NCBI RefSeq assembly: GCF_000715075.1
Contig: NC_134085.1
Location: forward strand, 134,120,060 to 134,184,059
Length of the DNA stretch: 64,000 nucleotides
Source of the DNA: Nicotiana tabacum
Taxonomy: Eukaryota > Streptophyta > Magnoliopsida > Solanales > Solanaceae
Reading direction: 5' to 3'
In this document: positions 10,214-21,890 of the stretch, one piece after another
How positions within the stretch are numbered: position 1 is the first letter of the stretch
How the letters are laid out: each line of letters begins with the position of its first letter
Program-made: the position numbers and the translations under genes
Notes under the pieces: generated by a model
The model's database searches: none
The model's input: only the letters and a program-made list of their open reading frames with translations
Told to the model about the DNA's origin: nothing

Positions 10214-11384
10214 ACATACGCTCATACAGAACAATCCCCCGATATCGATCTGGATGATCCTAACGCAGGCAGATCTCTGCCCGGAAACTGCGTTCGAGAA
10301 GCAGCCGTCGGCACCCCTAGAAATCCGCCAGCCCTCAGTCAAGCCTCCCCTCAAAGGCCACTACGAATAACAAAAACACCACCTACGCCTTCACAGTAAA
10401 GGTCCGGCGGCCCAATGTTACTGGTCTTATTTTGGGTCGGGACACGAGAAACCCTACACGAAGCCAGTTTATCAATCGAAAGCTCCATGAAGCTCCCAAA
10501 TACAAACAAACTCAGTCAATCCTGTACATTCTAAAAAGGGTTATCTACATCGAGATTAACAGGAACCCCTAGGTACTCGAAGATGACCTTCATCCGGAAT
10601 AACGTCCCAGAAGGCCCCGAAATTAATTGCATAATCTCCAAACAATTTGGGGGCCCCAATAGCCCGGACCCATCGGAACGAATGCTCACACTCAAGTTAG
10701 ATGTCAGCGGTCAGCGAATAAAACAACGCATTCAAAGAGCCTCAAAAAGCATGAGGGCATACAGAAACAAAGCAAAGTAAGGAGCGCAGAAGTCTGAAAA
10801 GGTTTGTTCATATACATTAGAAATTCATAAACAACGGCCCTCGAGGGGTCCTTACATATGATTACAAAAGCCCGCAAAGGGGATCATCACGCAAAAAAGA
10901 AATCCAAAGATATGCAGACAACAAAAGCCTAAGGGTCTAGCCTACTTTTTGTGTGACATATCTGTCGTCATCCCCTCGGGCATATGACCACAAAGACAAT
11001 ATCTTCCTAGTCCGAGGCCCTCAGAGACCTCACCTCGTTCCCTTAGAATGGCATCTTCAAAAGGAAGATAGGTGAGGGAAGGAGACAAGAATCGGCTAGG
11101 TGAAAAATCTGGCTGTCGTGAAGCCCGCCAAATCTAATCCCACCAAGCCACTTCTTGAGACGTTGCCTTGGCCCGGGAGTCAACAGCCAGTAGGAACCGC
11201 CACCACACCCCCCAAGAATCCAAAAGGGGTGTAACGCACCGGGCCAAGGGAGGAGGATGAGCAATGGTGTATAATCCGAGCCCCCTCCTGAGCAGCGGTG
11301 TATAGTCCAAAAAATACCCCCCTGGGTTGGAAGAAATCGGCCCTCCGCCTCATCGCCTCAAGCTGGCAACAATTGCAGTAGTAG

Positions 11385-11413
11385 CAACAACAACAACAAC
11401 AACAACAACAACA
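11385..11413. repeat. (CAA)n microsatellite
   Basis: About nine CAA/AAC units in a row. Confidence 0.9.
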
Positions 11414-11601
11414 AAAACATCACGGTAAAACAACTTCGCCCAACCAAAAAGAGGTCAAGAAAGGAGTCAAGGCGCATATGGCATAAATCCTTGAATCTTG
11501 GGGCCTCGAACAACAAAATAGCGGAACTTCAAGATGCAGAAAAGAAAGGAGAGATAGGTATCAAAGAAAGTTTGGGTAGAAGAGCCAGCCACAAGGAGAC
11601 C

Positions 11602-11609
11602 CATTTATA
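11602..11609 (-). promoter_or_regulatory. Antisense TATA box in element E
   Basis: CCCTATAAATGGG on the minus strand, 272 bp before the LTR. The equivalent box in the window-start element is 200 bp before its LTR. Probably the leftover promoter of a lost antisense ORF. Confidence 0.4.
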
Positions 11610-11880
11610 GGGAGGGCAGAGCAACCGATGGTGCCATTACCACCCTCGAAAAATGTAATGACAGGCGCAATCAATGCGATCATAGAAGATGAACTTATAA
11701 CAACGATATGACTTCAGGGCTCGTGACGTTTCAGAAATCCCGAAGAAGCGGAAAGGTGGAGTACCTCGATACCTATCAAAAGAGGGCTGCACCATCAACA
11801 TAATGTCGCTACAGGATATCAGGGAATAATATGTCTATGCAGTTTCTTATCACTTCCCTCCAAGAAACGCAGAAACTATC

Positions 11881-12657
11881 TGTGTACAGTGAAAACCGGG
11901 GAACCGATTTCCCCCTTACATAATGCTTCGGAGAGTGACCCTGGAAACATGGGATCTTGGGCTCGGTCGCTTCCCTCAAAACCTGTCGATGCCCTGCCAA
12001 GAATAAACATCGGCTGAGACCCCGACAACCGCAGGAATTCCTCAAGGAATGCACCTGGGGTCGATCAAATCTATCCAACCGGCTCGACGCAATCCCTCTT
12101 ACGATGTAAAACTAACGGGCTATCACATCTCATTGTTTTTTGTCATGTTAAGTATTTTTGTAATAAGTTTGGGCGCCCTCTTTCTATAAAAAGGAGGTCA
12201 CCAATACCTTGTAAGGCATACCTACAACTATTTTCTAGAAGTGCAATCATATATTCTGTCTCTCTCTCTCTCTCTCTCTATTATCTTCTAAGTTGTTCAT
12301 TCTCACTGGCCCGAGGCCGCCCTAGCATTTATCACTTTCCTACTTGTTCTTCACCATATCACCTAATACTGGCAATATAGAGCCTTGCTAATCATACCTC
12401 TAACTGTTATTCCATCCTCGACCATCCCCGATAGTCAGAGATCGATATCAATGCCGACCCCGAGGTCCCATCGACCATCTCCGAGCTCGAGCAACATACC
12501 CCTTTGGTTCGATTACTATGTCACCTTAACTCGCATTTTAACTTTATACTTCACGCACTTAGCATTAACTACTTTAACAACTAGCTCGGGAATAGACCAC
12601 GTATTTTTAGACTCCCATTTACAAATTTAATTGTTGTTACCATTTTCACGGTAAACA
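11881..12657 (+). repeat. 3' LTR of element E
   Basis: TGTGTACAG ... GGTAAACA, 777 bp, complete, with TATAAAAA at 12185, a (CT)n tract near 12260 and a terminus shared with the LTR at 2570. Confidence 0.8.
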
Positions 12658-12662
12658 ACTTC

Positions 12663-13480
12663 AAATTGTAAGCTAAATCTTCAAGTTATAATGCTCCTTG
12701 ATGCACGAGCCTAAATTGCAAGTTATAACTCTCCTTAACGCATGAGCTTAAACTGCAAGTTATAATGCTCCTCAATGCACGAGCCTAAACTGCATCTTGC
12801 AATGCTTCTTGGTACATGAGTAGATATTGTATGTCACGATACTCACCAATTTTGAACTAAATCTTTAAGTTGTAAAGCTCTTCGAATTCGAGCAAAGACT
12901 TAAGTCAAAAGCTCTTCAAAGTCGAGCAAAGACTTCAAGTCGCAAAGCTTTTCAAATTAGAGCCAAACTTTAAGATGCAAAGCTCTTAAAATTCAATCAA
13001 AGTCTTCAAGTTACAAAGCTCCTCAATTCGAGCAAAGACTTAAGTCGAAATCTCTTCAAAGTCGAGCAAAGAGTTCAAGTCACAAAGCTTTTCAAATTAA
13101 AGCCAAACTTTAAGATGTAAAGCTTTTAAAATTCGAGCAAAGTCTTCAAGTTGCAAATCTCTTCAAATTCGAGCAAAGATTGAAGTGGAAAGCTCTTCAA
13201 AATAAAGAAAAGACTTGAATTCACAAAGCTTTTCAGAATTAGAGCCAAACTTTAAGATGTAAGGCTTTTATAATTTGAGCAAGTTTTCAAGTTGTAAAGC
13301 TCTTCAAATTTGAGCAAACTGTTCAAGCTGCAAATCTCTTTAACTGTGAGCTAACTCTTCAAGTAATGAAGCTCTTGAAATTCGAGTGGAACTTCAAATT
13401 GTAAGCTAAATCTTCAAGTTGCAATGCTCCTTGACGTATGAGCCTAAACTGCATGTTGCTACACTCCTGGCCCGCATAAG
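12663..13480 (+). repeat. Two-level tandem repeats inside element D (second part)
   Basis: Continuation of the 7620-9132 array after element E: a third higher-order unit and the start of a fourth (near 13385), with the same ~36-37 bp sub-units. Confidence 0.82.
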
Positions 13481-14034
13481 TCTAAACTGTGTACCGCCCC
13501 AAAAAAAAAGAGTCTGCTAGGTTGAAAACTTTGAAAGAGGCGGCCTAGGCAAAAGTTAGGACACGAAAACAATCACCCAGTCTGAACTACGGTATGACTT
13601 GATCCTCTTTACCGAGGTACGTAGGCAACTTAGAGTTTCATTCTATGTTCAGTCGCATAAGTTCAAAAGATACATATTGCCCCAATTGTTGTTCGAATGA
13701 AGTATGAAGGAATGTGAGATCAAGCTGAAATGCCATCCTCCTGTTGAACTTTGATCTCATTTGATTTATAGGGGGAAACCCTCCATGGTAAATTGATATC
13801 TTCAATGGGGCGATTTTAGGAGGATGTCAAGTATTTGCATTGAAGTCCTAGGATTCTCTATGTCTATAGGTTCGCCAAACCTTCAAGTTCGTTGGTCTCC
13901 AAGTTCTTCCTCTGCCTAAAAAAAGGGTAGAGAAGAGAGGCGTCCAAAGGAAATACAAGTATAAGGAAAAGATTGCTTTGCACAACATTTCAAATTCAGT
14001 GAGACTTGAACTCAAGATATTTGTGAGAATATAG
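13481..14034 (+). other. Element D internal, non-repetitive, no gene
   Basis: A short poly-A run at 13501 is followed by sequence including CGAGGTACGTAGGCAACTTA, a phrase that recurs in internal regions of plant Gypsy-type elements as I recall them. No ORF above background. Confidence 0.4.
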
Positions 14035-14870
14035 CTCTTAAATTTTGATTGATGTTAAGTAAGACATCTTTCGATCTCGAGTCTTCCATACCGAGGTATG
14101 AATATTTTGGTGAGACTCCACAAATCTGAAATTGAAAGCGTGGTGTAATACAAAGTTGATTTCAAAATATTATCTGGGACGATTCTGAAGTTGTTTGATT
14201 GAGAATTTTGGATATGTTCTAGATCTTGAAGTCTAATTTTCTTGAAATCAAACGGTTTGCAATTTTGATAGTTCTATACCGAGATATGAATTTTTTGGTG
14301 AGACTGTGCAAATCTGGAATTGATAGCACGGTGCAATATAAAGTTGATTTCAAAATATTATTTGGGACGATTCTGAAGTTATTTGATTGAGAATTTTGGA
14401 TATGTTCTAGATCTTTAAGTTTAGTTTTCTTAAAATCAAATGATTTGCAATTTCGATATTTCTACATCGAGATACGAATTTTTTGGTGAGACTGTGCAAA
14501 TCTGGAATTGATAGCGTGGTGAGATATAAAGTTGATTTCAAAATATTATCTGGGACAATTCTGAAGTTGTTTGATTGAGAGTTTTGGATATATTCTAGAT
14601 CTTGAAATTTAGTTTTCTTGAAATCAAACGGTTTTAATATCGATATTACTACACAAAGATATGATTTTTTTTGTTGAGACTGCGCAAATATGAAATTTTC
14701 AGCGTAGTGGAATCTAAAGTTGGTTTCAAAATATTATCTGGGGCGATTCTGAAAGTGTTTGATTCTAAATGTTTGATATATTTTAGATATTGAGGTTTAA
14801 TTTTCGAGAAATCAAATGGTTCATTATTTGGACTCTCACACGACAAAATATGAATCTTTTTTTTCAAGCG
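14035..14870 (+). repeat. ~185 bp tandem repeat inside element D
   Basis: At least four head-to-tail units, each with GATATGAATTTTTTGGTGAG, then TTTCAAAATATTATCTGGGA and GATTGAGAATTTTGGATAT. Landmarks fall near 14094, 14283, 14470 and 14657, with a degenerate fifth at 14846. Confidence 0.82.
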
Positions 14871-14939
14871 CTTAAAGTTGAAAATTATGCAACTAAGATA
14901 AAAGTCGAACAATGTAAAGCAAAAGAGAATCTGAAACAT

Positions 14940-15260
14940 TTAAGCCCTTGAAGTTTCCAAATTGAAATCTTCAACTTCGTCGGCCTTCAAGTTGAAGTCT
15001 TCACGTTCGCCACCCTTCACGTTGAAATATCTATGCCCTCCAGGTCTCCAAGTTGAAGTCTTCATGTTGAGGTCCTCAAATTCGTCGGTCTTCAAGCGGA
15101 ACTATTTGAGCCCTCAAATTTTTCAGATTGAAACATCAAAGTCTACCGAGTCTTCAAGTTGAAGTCTGAAAAGTCCGCCGAATCCTCAAAGTTTTCCAAG
15201 TGTTCAAGTCGATGTCATCAAGTCCATGAAGTCTTCGAGTTGAAGCTTTATAACTTTCAA
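14940..15260 (+). repeat. Degenerate short tandem repeat in element D
   Basis: Recurring GTCTTCAAGTTGAAGTCTTC words at irregular 30-60 bp spacing. It leads into the 84 bp repeat in which element F is inserted. Confidence 0.55.
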
Positions 15261-16047
15261 TCTTAAGGCATACATATTGTCACGACCCCAAATACCGGTC
15301 GTGATGGCGCCTATCACATTACTAGGCAAGCCAACTAATCAATTAACCACAACCCTTTTTCCTTTAACAATTTGCCATTTTCTAACACAGGTTTTAAATA
15401 CCAAATTTCATTGTAAACGTTTAAAGCAACAGAAAAATATGTGGAAGTCAAATAAATAGGAAAATACACAGCCCCATAATCTGGTGTCACGAGTCCAGAG
15501 CCTCTAATACATGTCTGAGCATCTACTACATCACAAACCTAGAAAATGCGGAAAAATAACAAGATAGGGAGGAGAAAAATAGGGCTGCGGACGCCATGCA
15601 GCTACCTAGAAATCTCCGGCAAACGCTGAATAGCTGAAGACCCTCACTCGGCCGCTCAGGCACCTGGATTTGCACACAAGGTGCAGGGAATAACGTGAGT
15701 ACACCAACTTAGTAAGTAACTAAGGTAAATAAGGACTGAAAGCAGTGATGAGCAGTTCAAAATCATATAACTGAATAAACAATAGAATAACGGATCAACT
15801 TTACAGTTTAAAACCACTTTCATCATAAAATCAACATTTGCAGTTTAAACACTTGAAATCATATACTTAGAAATATTTCCAACAGAGCCTTATTTAGAAG
15901 AAAAGTGAAATGAGTGAAAACATCATAACTGGGCCCCTCGGGCAAGGAATCACTCAGAATATGGCCTCTCGGGCAGCCTATCAGTCACTCGTGACTCAAC
16001 TCTCGTCACTCAGTCTCTTTAATATCTTGTAATAATAGAAATCATAA

Positions 16048-16245
16048 TAATCGCTGTGGCATGCAGCCCGATCCATAATTTTTAGTCGACTACGCTCACT
16101 GGGGGTGTGCAGACTCTGGAGGGGCTCCTACAGCCCAAACGTCATATCGCTGCGGCGCGCAGCCAGATCCAATAAACATATCGCTGCGGCGTGTAGCTCG
16201 ATCCATATAAGTATCGCTTCGGCGTGCAGCCCGATCCATAACTCA
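16048..16245. repeat. Minisatellite inside the F LTR
   Basis: Four copies of a unit of about 36 bp around CGCTGCGGCGTGCAGCCCGA followed by TCCATAA, one separated by a 60 bp spacer. G+C is well above that of the surrounding LTR. Confidence 0.75.
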
Positions 16246-17199
16246 CATATATAAATATCCTCACAGTTAGGTTCTCAACTCTCTCAGTCATTAACCTCAC
16301 AGCCTCTCAGGCACAACAGTGGAAATTAGGGAACTCAGTCCAAATAGTCCTCTTATTTAGAAGTGGAAAGATGAAACCCGTTTTAAATATTTAAACAAGT
16401 AAAACATGACTGAGGATATGCTTTTAGCAAGTTAAGTGGGGAAAAACAATCAAAATGCCCCTAGGGTTTCTATAGGTCGGCACAAGGCCCCAAACATGGC
16501 ATACATCCCATAATACAGTATAAATATCCAAAATACGGAATAATATAATATTTCCAAATCAAATACGTGTCTTAATAGTCGCTACGGGACGAACCAAGCC
16601 ACAATCCCTACCGGTGCACGCCCACACGCTCGTCACCTAGCATGTGCATCACCGCATTTATCAAAACAAGTCAAATACCAGGGTTTTGTACCCTCAGTTC
16701 CAGATTTACAATAGTTACTTACCTCAAACTGGGGGAAATGCTACTCCCCGACGCCTTTGCCCCTCGAATCGGCCTCCACTCATGTCGAATCTATCCAAAA
16801 TCAGAATCACGACATCAAAATATGCTAAGGGAACGAAGCCCAAGCAAAAACAATCAAATAATACCAAAAATCTCGAAATTGGCCAAACCCGACCCTCGGG
16901 CCCACGTCTCGAAACTCGATAAAAATCACATCACCGGAAATTCTTTTACTCTCACGAGTCTATACATATCAAGAACACTGAAATCGGAGTCCAAATATCC
17001 CCTCAAATACTGATTTAAAGTCTATTAATCTCAAACCCTAATTCCTCAATTTTAGGCTTAGATTCCATGATTTATTAGGTAGATTTCACAATAGAATGGA
17101 GTTTTAAGTCCAAAATTCTTACCTCCAAATGTTTTCTCTTGAATCCCTCTTCAATCTCCTTCAAAAAGCTCCAAAAATGACCAACTATGGAGGAAAGAA

Positions 17200-17580
17200 A
17201 CCCCACATTCGCGGACAAGATGACCTTTTAAACCTTCTGCTCAGGCCTGAAAATCCTTCTTCGCGAACGCGGTCAAAGCCTCGCATTCGCGAAGCACAGC
17301 ATAACTTTGACCAATTTTCCTCTTATGCGATCGTGACCAAACCCTCGCGAACGCGATGCTTTACACAGACGGATCTTCACGAATGCATTCCATCCATCGC
17401 GAATGCGATGAGTTACTTCCACTGAAGCTCAGCCTCTCTTTTCCTTTTATGCAAACACGACTACACACCTGCGAACGCAATGCACCTACACCCAGCACTT
17501 TGCGAATGCGGAGACCTTATCGCGAACGTAAAGGCTTAATTTACACCTTCCTCGAATGACCCTTCGCGAACGCGAAGGTC
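17200..17580. repeat. Short CpG-rich palindromic words in the F LTR
   Basis: About a dozen copies of CGCGAACGCG/TTCGCGAA and variants at 15-40 bp spacing in otherwise AT-rich DNA. The LTR fragment at 22871 keeps the last ones. Confidence 0.7.
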
Positions 17581-18271
17581 TCATTTCTACAGCACTGACC
17601 TGCAATTTTCTGCAGGTTCTAACTTCAGGAATTGGCCCGATAGACCACCCGAGGCCTCCGGCACCTCAACCAAAGGCACTAACACATCCCACAATCTTAT
17701 TCAAACTTGTTCCAATCTTCAAAACACCTCAAACAACATCAAATCAACTAAAACACATCGGATTCAAGCCTAAGTTTTTAAAAATCTTCCGAATTCCGCT
17801 TCTGATAAAAAATCTGACCAAACCACGTCCAAATGACCTAAAATTTTGCTCACACATCCCAAATGACACAACGAAACTACTGCAACTCTCGGAATTCCAT
17901 TCCAACCCCTAGATCAAAATCTCACCTACCAACCGGAAATCGCCAAAAATCCACTTTCACCAATTCAAGCCTAAATTTACTCTGGACTTTCAAAACGCAT
18001 TCCGATCGCGCTCCTAAGTCCCAAATCACCTCCCAAAGCTAACCGAATCATCGGAACTTACATCCGAGCTCTCTAATACATAAGTCAACATCCTGTTGAC
18101 TTTTCCAACTTAACCTTCCTTAAAAGAGACTAAGTATCTCAAACCTTACCTAGTCCTTTCTGAACCCTAACCAATCAACCCGATCACATATAGAACCATT
18201 ATACAAAGCAATTAGAAGCAGAATGGGGAAACAGAGCGGTAACTCATGAGACAACTGGCCGGGTCGTCACA

Positions 18272-18282
18272 TCCTCCACAAC
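18272..18282 (-). other. Polypurine tract of element F
   Basis: GTGGAGGA on the minus strand, abutting the 3' LTR; it would prime plus-strand synthesis. Confidence 0.6.
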
Positions 18283-18319
18283 TTAAACAAGTGTTCATCC
18301 TCAAACGAGTCAAGAAACA

Positions 18320-18505
18320 TACCTGAAGCCTCAAATAGGTGAGAATATCTGCTCCGCATCTCCCGCTCGGTCTCCCAAGTAGCCTCCTCTACGGGCCGAC
18401 CTCTCTACTGCACTTTCACTGAAGCTATATCCTTTGACTTCAACTTCGAACCTGACGACCCAAAATAGCTACTGGGTCCACATCATAAGTTAGATCATCA
18501 TCCAA
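18320..18505 (-). pseudogene. Chromodomain of element F integrase
   Basis: Directly after the integrase C-terminus the minus strand reads LDDDLTYDVDPVAILGRQVR; after a frameshift it reads RGRPVEEATWETEREMRSRY. The W-E-T pattern is the hallmark of the chromodomain that tethers chromoviral integration complexes to histone marks. Two nonsense codons (one at the DFSTV junction, one in VKVQ*RG) and the frameshift inactivate it. Confidence 0.75.
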
Positions 18506-19640
18506 CTAAACCGTGCTGAAATCCAAAACATGAGACGGATCCCCAATATACTTCCAGAGTATAGAAACATGAAATACCGGATGCACACTCGACAAGCTGG
18601 GTGCCAAAGCAAGCTCATAAGCCACCTCCCTAATACTCTGAAGCACCTCAAAAGGCCCAATGAACCAAGGACTCAATTTCCCTTTCTTCTCGAATCTCAT
18701 AACATCCTTCATAGGTGAAACCTTCAATAGAACCTTCTCCCCAACCATGTAGGACACATCCCGAACCTTCATATCAGCATAGCTCTTCTGCCTCGACTGC
18801 GCTGTACGAAGCCTCTCCTGAATCACCTTCACCTTTTCAAAAGCATCCTGCACCTAGTCTATCCCCAATAGCCTAGCCTCACCGGGCTCAAACCAACCAA
18901 TTGGAGATCTACACCACCTCCCATACAAAGCCTCATACGGAGCAATCTGAATACTCGATTGGTAGTTGTTGTTATAAGCAACCTCTGCAAGCAGTAGAAA
19001 CTGATCCCATGACCCTCCAAAATCAATGACACAAGTACGTAGCATATCTTCCAATATCTCAATAGTGCGCTCGGACTACCCGTCCATTTGAGGGTGAAAA
19101 GCTGTACTCAACTCAGCCTGAGTACCCAACTCTCGCTGCACAGACCTCCAAAACTGCGAAGCAAACTGAGTGCCCCTATCTGAAATGATGGAAACTGGGA
19201 CACCATGCAAATGAACAATATCCTGGATATAGATCGCTGTCAACCGCTCTGAAGAATATGTAGTACACATAGGAATGAAGTGCGCGGACTTGGTCAGCCG
19301 ATCCACAATCACCCAAATAGCATCGAACATTCTCAAAGTTCGTGGAAGTCCAACAACAAAGTCCATAGTGATCCTATCCCACTTCCACTCGGGAATATCC
19401 ATCTGCTAAAGCAAGCCACCCGATCTCTGATGCTCATATTTCACCTGCTGACAATTGAGACACCGAGCTACAAATCCCACAATGTCTTTCTTCATTCTTC
19501 TCCACCAATAATGCTACCTCAAATACTGATACATCTTCACGACACTCGGATGAATGGAATACCGCGAGCTATGGGCCTCCTCCAGGATCAACTCTCCAAA
19601 CCCATCTACATTAGGCGCGCAAATCCGGCCCTACATCCTC
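18506..19640 (-). pseudogene. Integrase of element F
   Basis: An H-H-C-C zinc-binding head is visible (HPSVVKMYQ ... CLNCQQ), then the DDE core with MDFVVGLPR, IISDRGTQF and, 3' of a stop, SERTIEILEDMLR, so all three acidic residues remain. The C-terminal GPY/F module (SPWFIGPFEVLQ) follows. Stops fall after HPQMDG, after ARLLGID and inside the zinc head. In the intact family this is one polyprotein with RT and gag. Confidence 0.82.
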
Positions 19641-20290
19641 AACACCCCATCATCACCAATGGTCACATATCTGGCATCATCATGCTGAACTCTATCCTTA
19701 AGGACAAGCAAATGCGGATCATCATACTGGCACTCTCTGATGCGATCATATAAGGAAGACCGAGAAACCATGCAAGCCAACATCCGACTAGGCTCCGAAA
19801 CATCTAACCTCACGAATTGATTGGCCAAGGCCTGAACATCAACTGCAAGAGGTCTCGCCCCAACTGCAATATATGCCAAATTCCCCATACTCACTGCCTT
19901 TCGGCTCAAAGCATCGGCCACCACATTGGCCTTCCCCGGATGGTACAATATAGTGATATCATAATCCTTAAGAAACTCCAACCATCTCTGCTGCCTCAAA
20001 TTAAGATCCTTTTTCTTGAACAAGTGCTGAAGACTGCGATGATCAGTGAACACCTCACAAGACACGCCATACAAGTAATGCCTCCAAATCTTCAATGTGT
20101 GAACTATGGCAGCCAACTCCAAATCATGAATAGGGTAGTTCTTCTCATGGGGCTTCAACTGACGAGAAGCATAAGCAATAACTCTACCCTCCTGCATCAA
20201 CACACAACCAATCCTAACTCTCAAAGCATCACAATACGCGGTATATGAACCTGAAGCTGATGGCAAAACCAACACTGGAGTTGTGGTCAA
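19641..20290 (-). pseudogene. RNase H region of element F
   Basis: One open stretch of 219 codons contains [18 protein letters not shown] (first catalytic Asp), [30 protein letters not shown] and [17 protein letters not shown], the RNase H pattern of Ty3/Gypsy elements. The usual DAS after the first Asp reads DAL. It ends in a TAG just before the integrase zinc head. Confidence 0.82.
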
Positions 20291-21387
20291 AGCTGTCTTG
20301 AGCTTCTAAAAGCTCTCCTCACACTCATCGGACCATAAAAATGAAGCACCCTTCTGAGTCAACTTGGTCAAGGGTGATGCGATAGATGAAAATCCCCGAA
20401 CAAACTGGCGATAATAGCCTGCTAAACCAAAAAAGCCGCGAATCTCTGTAGCTGAGGATGGTCTGGGTCAACTCTGAACCACCTTTATCTTTTTCGGATC
20501 AACCTGAATACCCTCGCTGGACACCACGTGCCCCAAGAAAGCTACTGAACTGAGCCAAAACTCACACTTGGAGAATTTTGCATAAAGCTTCTCCTCCCTC
20601 AATCTCTGCAACAAAACTCTCAAATGCTCTGCGTGCTCCTACTGACTATGCGAATACACTAGAATATTATCAATGATGACTATGACAAATGAATCAAGAT
20701 AAGGCCAGAACATGTTGTTCATCAAATGCATGAACACTGCTAGGGCATTGGTCAGCCCAAAAGACATTACCAAGAACTCATAATGACCATATCGGGTCTT
20801 GAAAGCTGTCTTAAGAATATCCGAGTAGCTGATCTTCAACTGGTGATAACCCGAACAGAGATCAATCTTGGAGAATACTCTCGCTCCCTGAAGCTGGCCA
20901 AACAAATCATCAATGCGAGGCAAGGGATACTTGTTCTTAATTGTTACTTTGTTCAATTGCCTATAATAAATGCACATCCTCATAGTGTCATCCTTCTTCT
21001 TTACAAGTAGAACGGCGCACCCCAAGGCGACACTCTAGGCCGAATGAACCCCTTATCAAGGAGTTCCTGAAGCTGCTCCTTTAACTCTTTCAACTCCGTT
21101 GGTGCCATACGATACGTCGAAATAGAAATAGGTTGAGTGCCTGACACCAGATCAATACCAAAATCAATATCCCTGTCTGGTGGCATGCCTGACAGGTCTG
21201 CAGGAAACACATCTGGAAAATCCCTCACAACTAGGACAAAATTAATACTGGGAGTCTCTACACCGACATCCCTCACAAAGGCTAGATACGAAAGACATCC
21301 CTTCCCAACTATACGATGGGCCTTCAAGAATGAGATCACTCTACTAGGAACATAGTCAGTCATACCTCGCCACTCAATCCGTGGCAC
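20291..21387 (-). pseudogene. Reverse transcriptase of element F
   Basis: The minus strand shows the linker with FPDVFPADLSGMPPDRDIDF, the N-terminal YRMAP motif, [11 protein letters not shown] and [33 protein letters not shown] and the thumb [17 protein letters not shown]. The catalytic box reads IIDNILVYS where the family has F-I-D-D-I-L-V-Y-S, so the second active-site Asp is Asn and the enzyme would be dead even without its stops (after LVYSHSQ, VVQS, ESF and near AGFYL). Confidence 0.82.
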
Positions 21388-21890
21388 ACCCGGTATAGCT
21401 AATGTGACTGTCTTGGCATGATAGTCCAGAATAGCACGACACGGAGATAACTAGTCCATGCCCAAAATGATATCGAAATCCACCATACACAGTAATAAAA
21501 GATCCACTCAGGTCTCCAGACCCCCAATAGTCACCACACACCACCAGTACACATGGTCTACCACAACAGTATCGCCCACTGGAGTAGATACATGAACAGA
21601 TGAAATAAGAAACTCACGGGGCGTATCTAGATAACTAGCAAAGTATGACGGCACATAAGAAAAGGTGGAACTGGGATCAAATAATACAAAAGCATCTCTG
21701 TGGCAGACTGAAACAATACCTGAAATCACGGCATTTGAAGCAGCAACATTTGGTCTACTCAAAAAATGCATAAAAATGGGCCTGACCACCGCCTGATCAA
21801 CCTCTCCCTCTAGGGCGACCCCTGATTGACTGACCTCTACCCCTAGTTGGTTGGGCGGGTGGTGAAGTAACTGGAGAAGAAGTCGAGGGC
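21388..21890 (-). pseudogene. Aspartic protease region of element F
   Basis: The plant Gypsy protease (RVP_2 type) signature is FVLFDPSSTFSYVPSYFA, where the family has D-[ST or P]-G-S; here Gly is Ser. VDFDIILGMD, the second conserved patch, follows beyond a stop. It would cleave the gag-pol polyprotein in an intact element. Confidence 0.7.

Larger units (their letters stand above)
10214..11880 (+). other. Internal remnant of element E
   Basis: No intact domain can be read. 10214-10360 looks like frame-shifted gag tail. 11000-11620 has antisense-leaning composition with a TATA box on the minus strand, in the position where the Tat element at the window start carries its antisense ORF, but I could not read a protein there. 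The sequence CGCAGAAACTATC precedes the LTR like the tract before the LTR at 2570. Confidence 0.45.
9138..12657 (+). mobile_element. Element E: internally deleted Tat-type Gypsy inserted in D's repeats
   Basis: LTR start TGTGTAC, LTR end GGTAAACA, flanked by ACCTC (9133-9137) and ACTTC (12658-12662), a 5 bp duplication with one substitution. The undisturbed target reads GTGGAACTTCAAATTG at about 13386. The element is 3.5 kb: a truncated 5' LTR, a gag remnant, scrambled internal sequence and a full 3' LTR; pol is gone. Confidence 0.82.
15278..18271 (-). repeat. 3' LTR of element F (about 3 kb)
   Basis: On the plus strand it runs TGTCACGACCCC ... GGGTCGTCACA. It has two internal low-complexity zones (16048-16245 and 17200-17580). 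Its last ~740 bp recur at 22871-23613. ORFs inside it are chance openings. Confidence 0.85.

Noticed and set aside
16642..17912. Series of ORFs of 90-120 codons
   Set aside because: All lie inside the F LTR, on the strand opposite to the element, without domain similarity.
19280..20248. Plus-strand ORFs of up to 157 codons
   Set aside because: Shadows of the minus-strand integrase and RNase H of element F.
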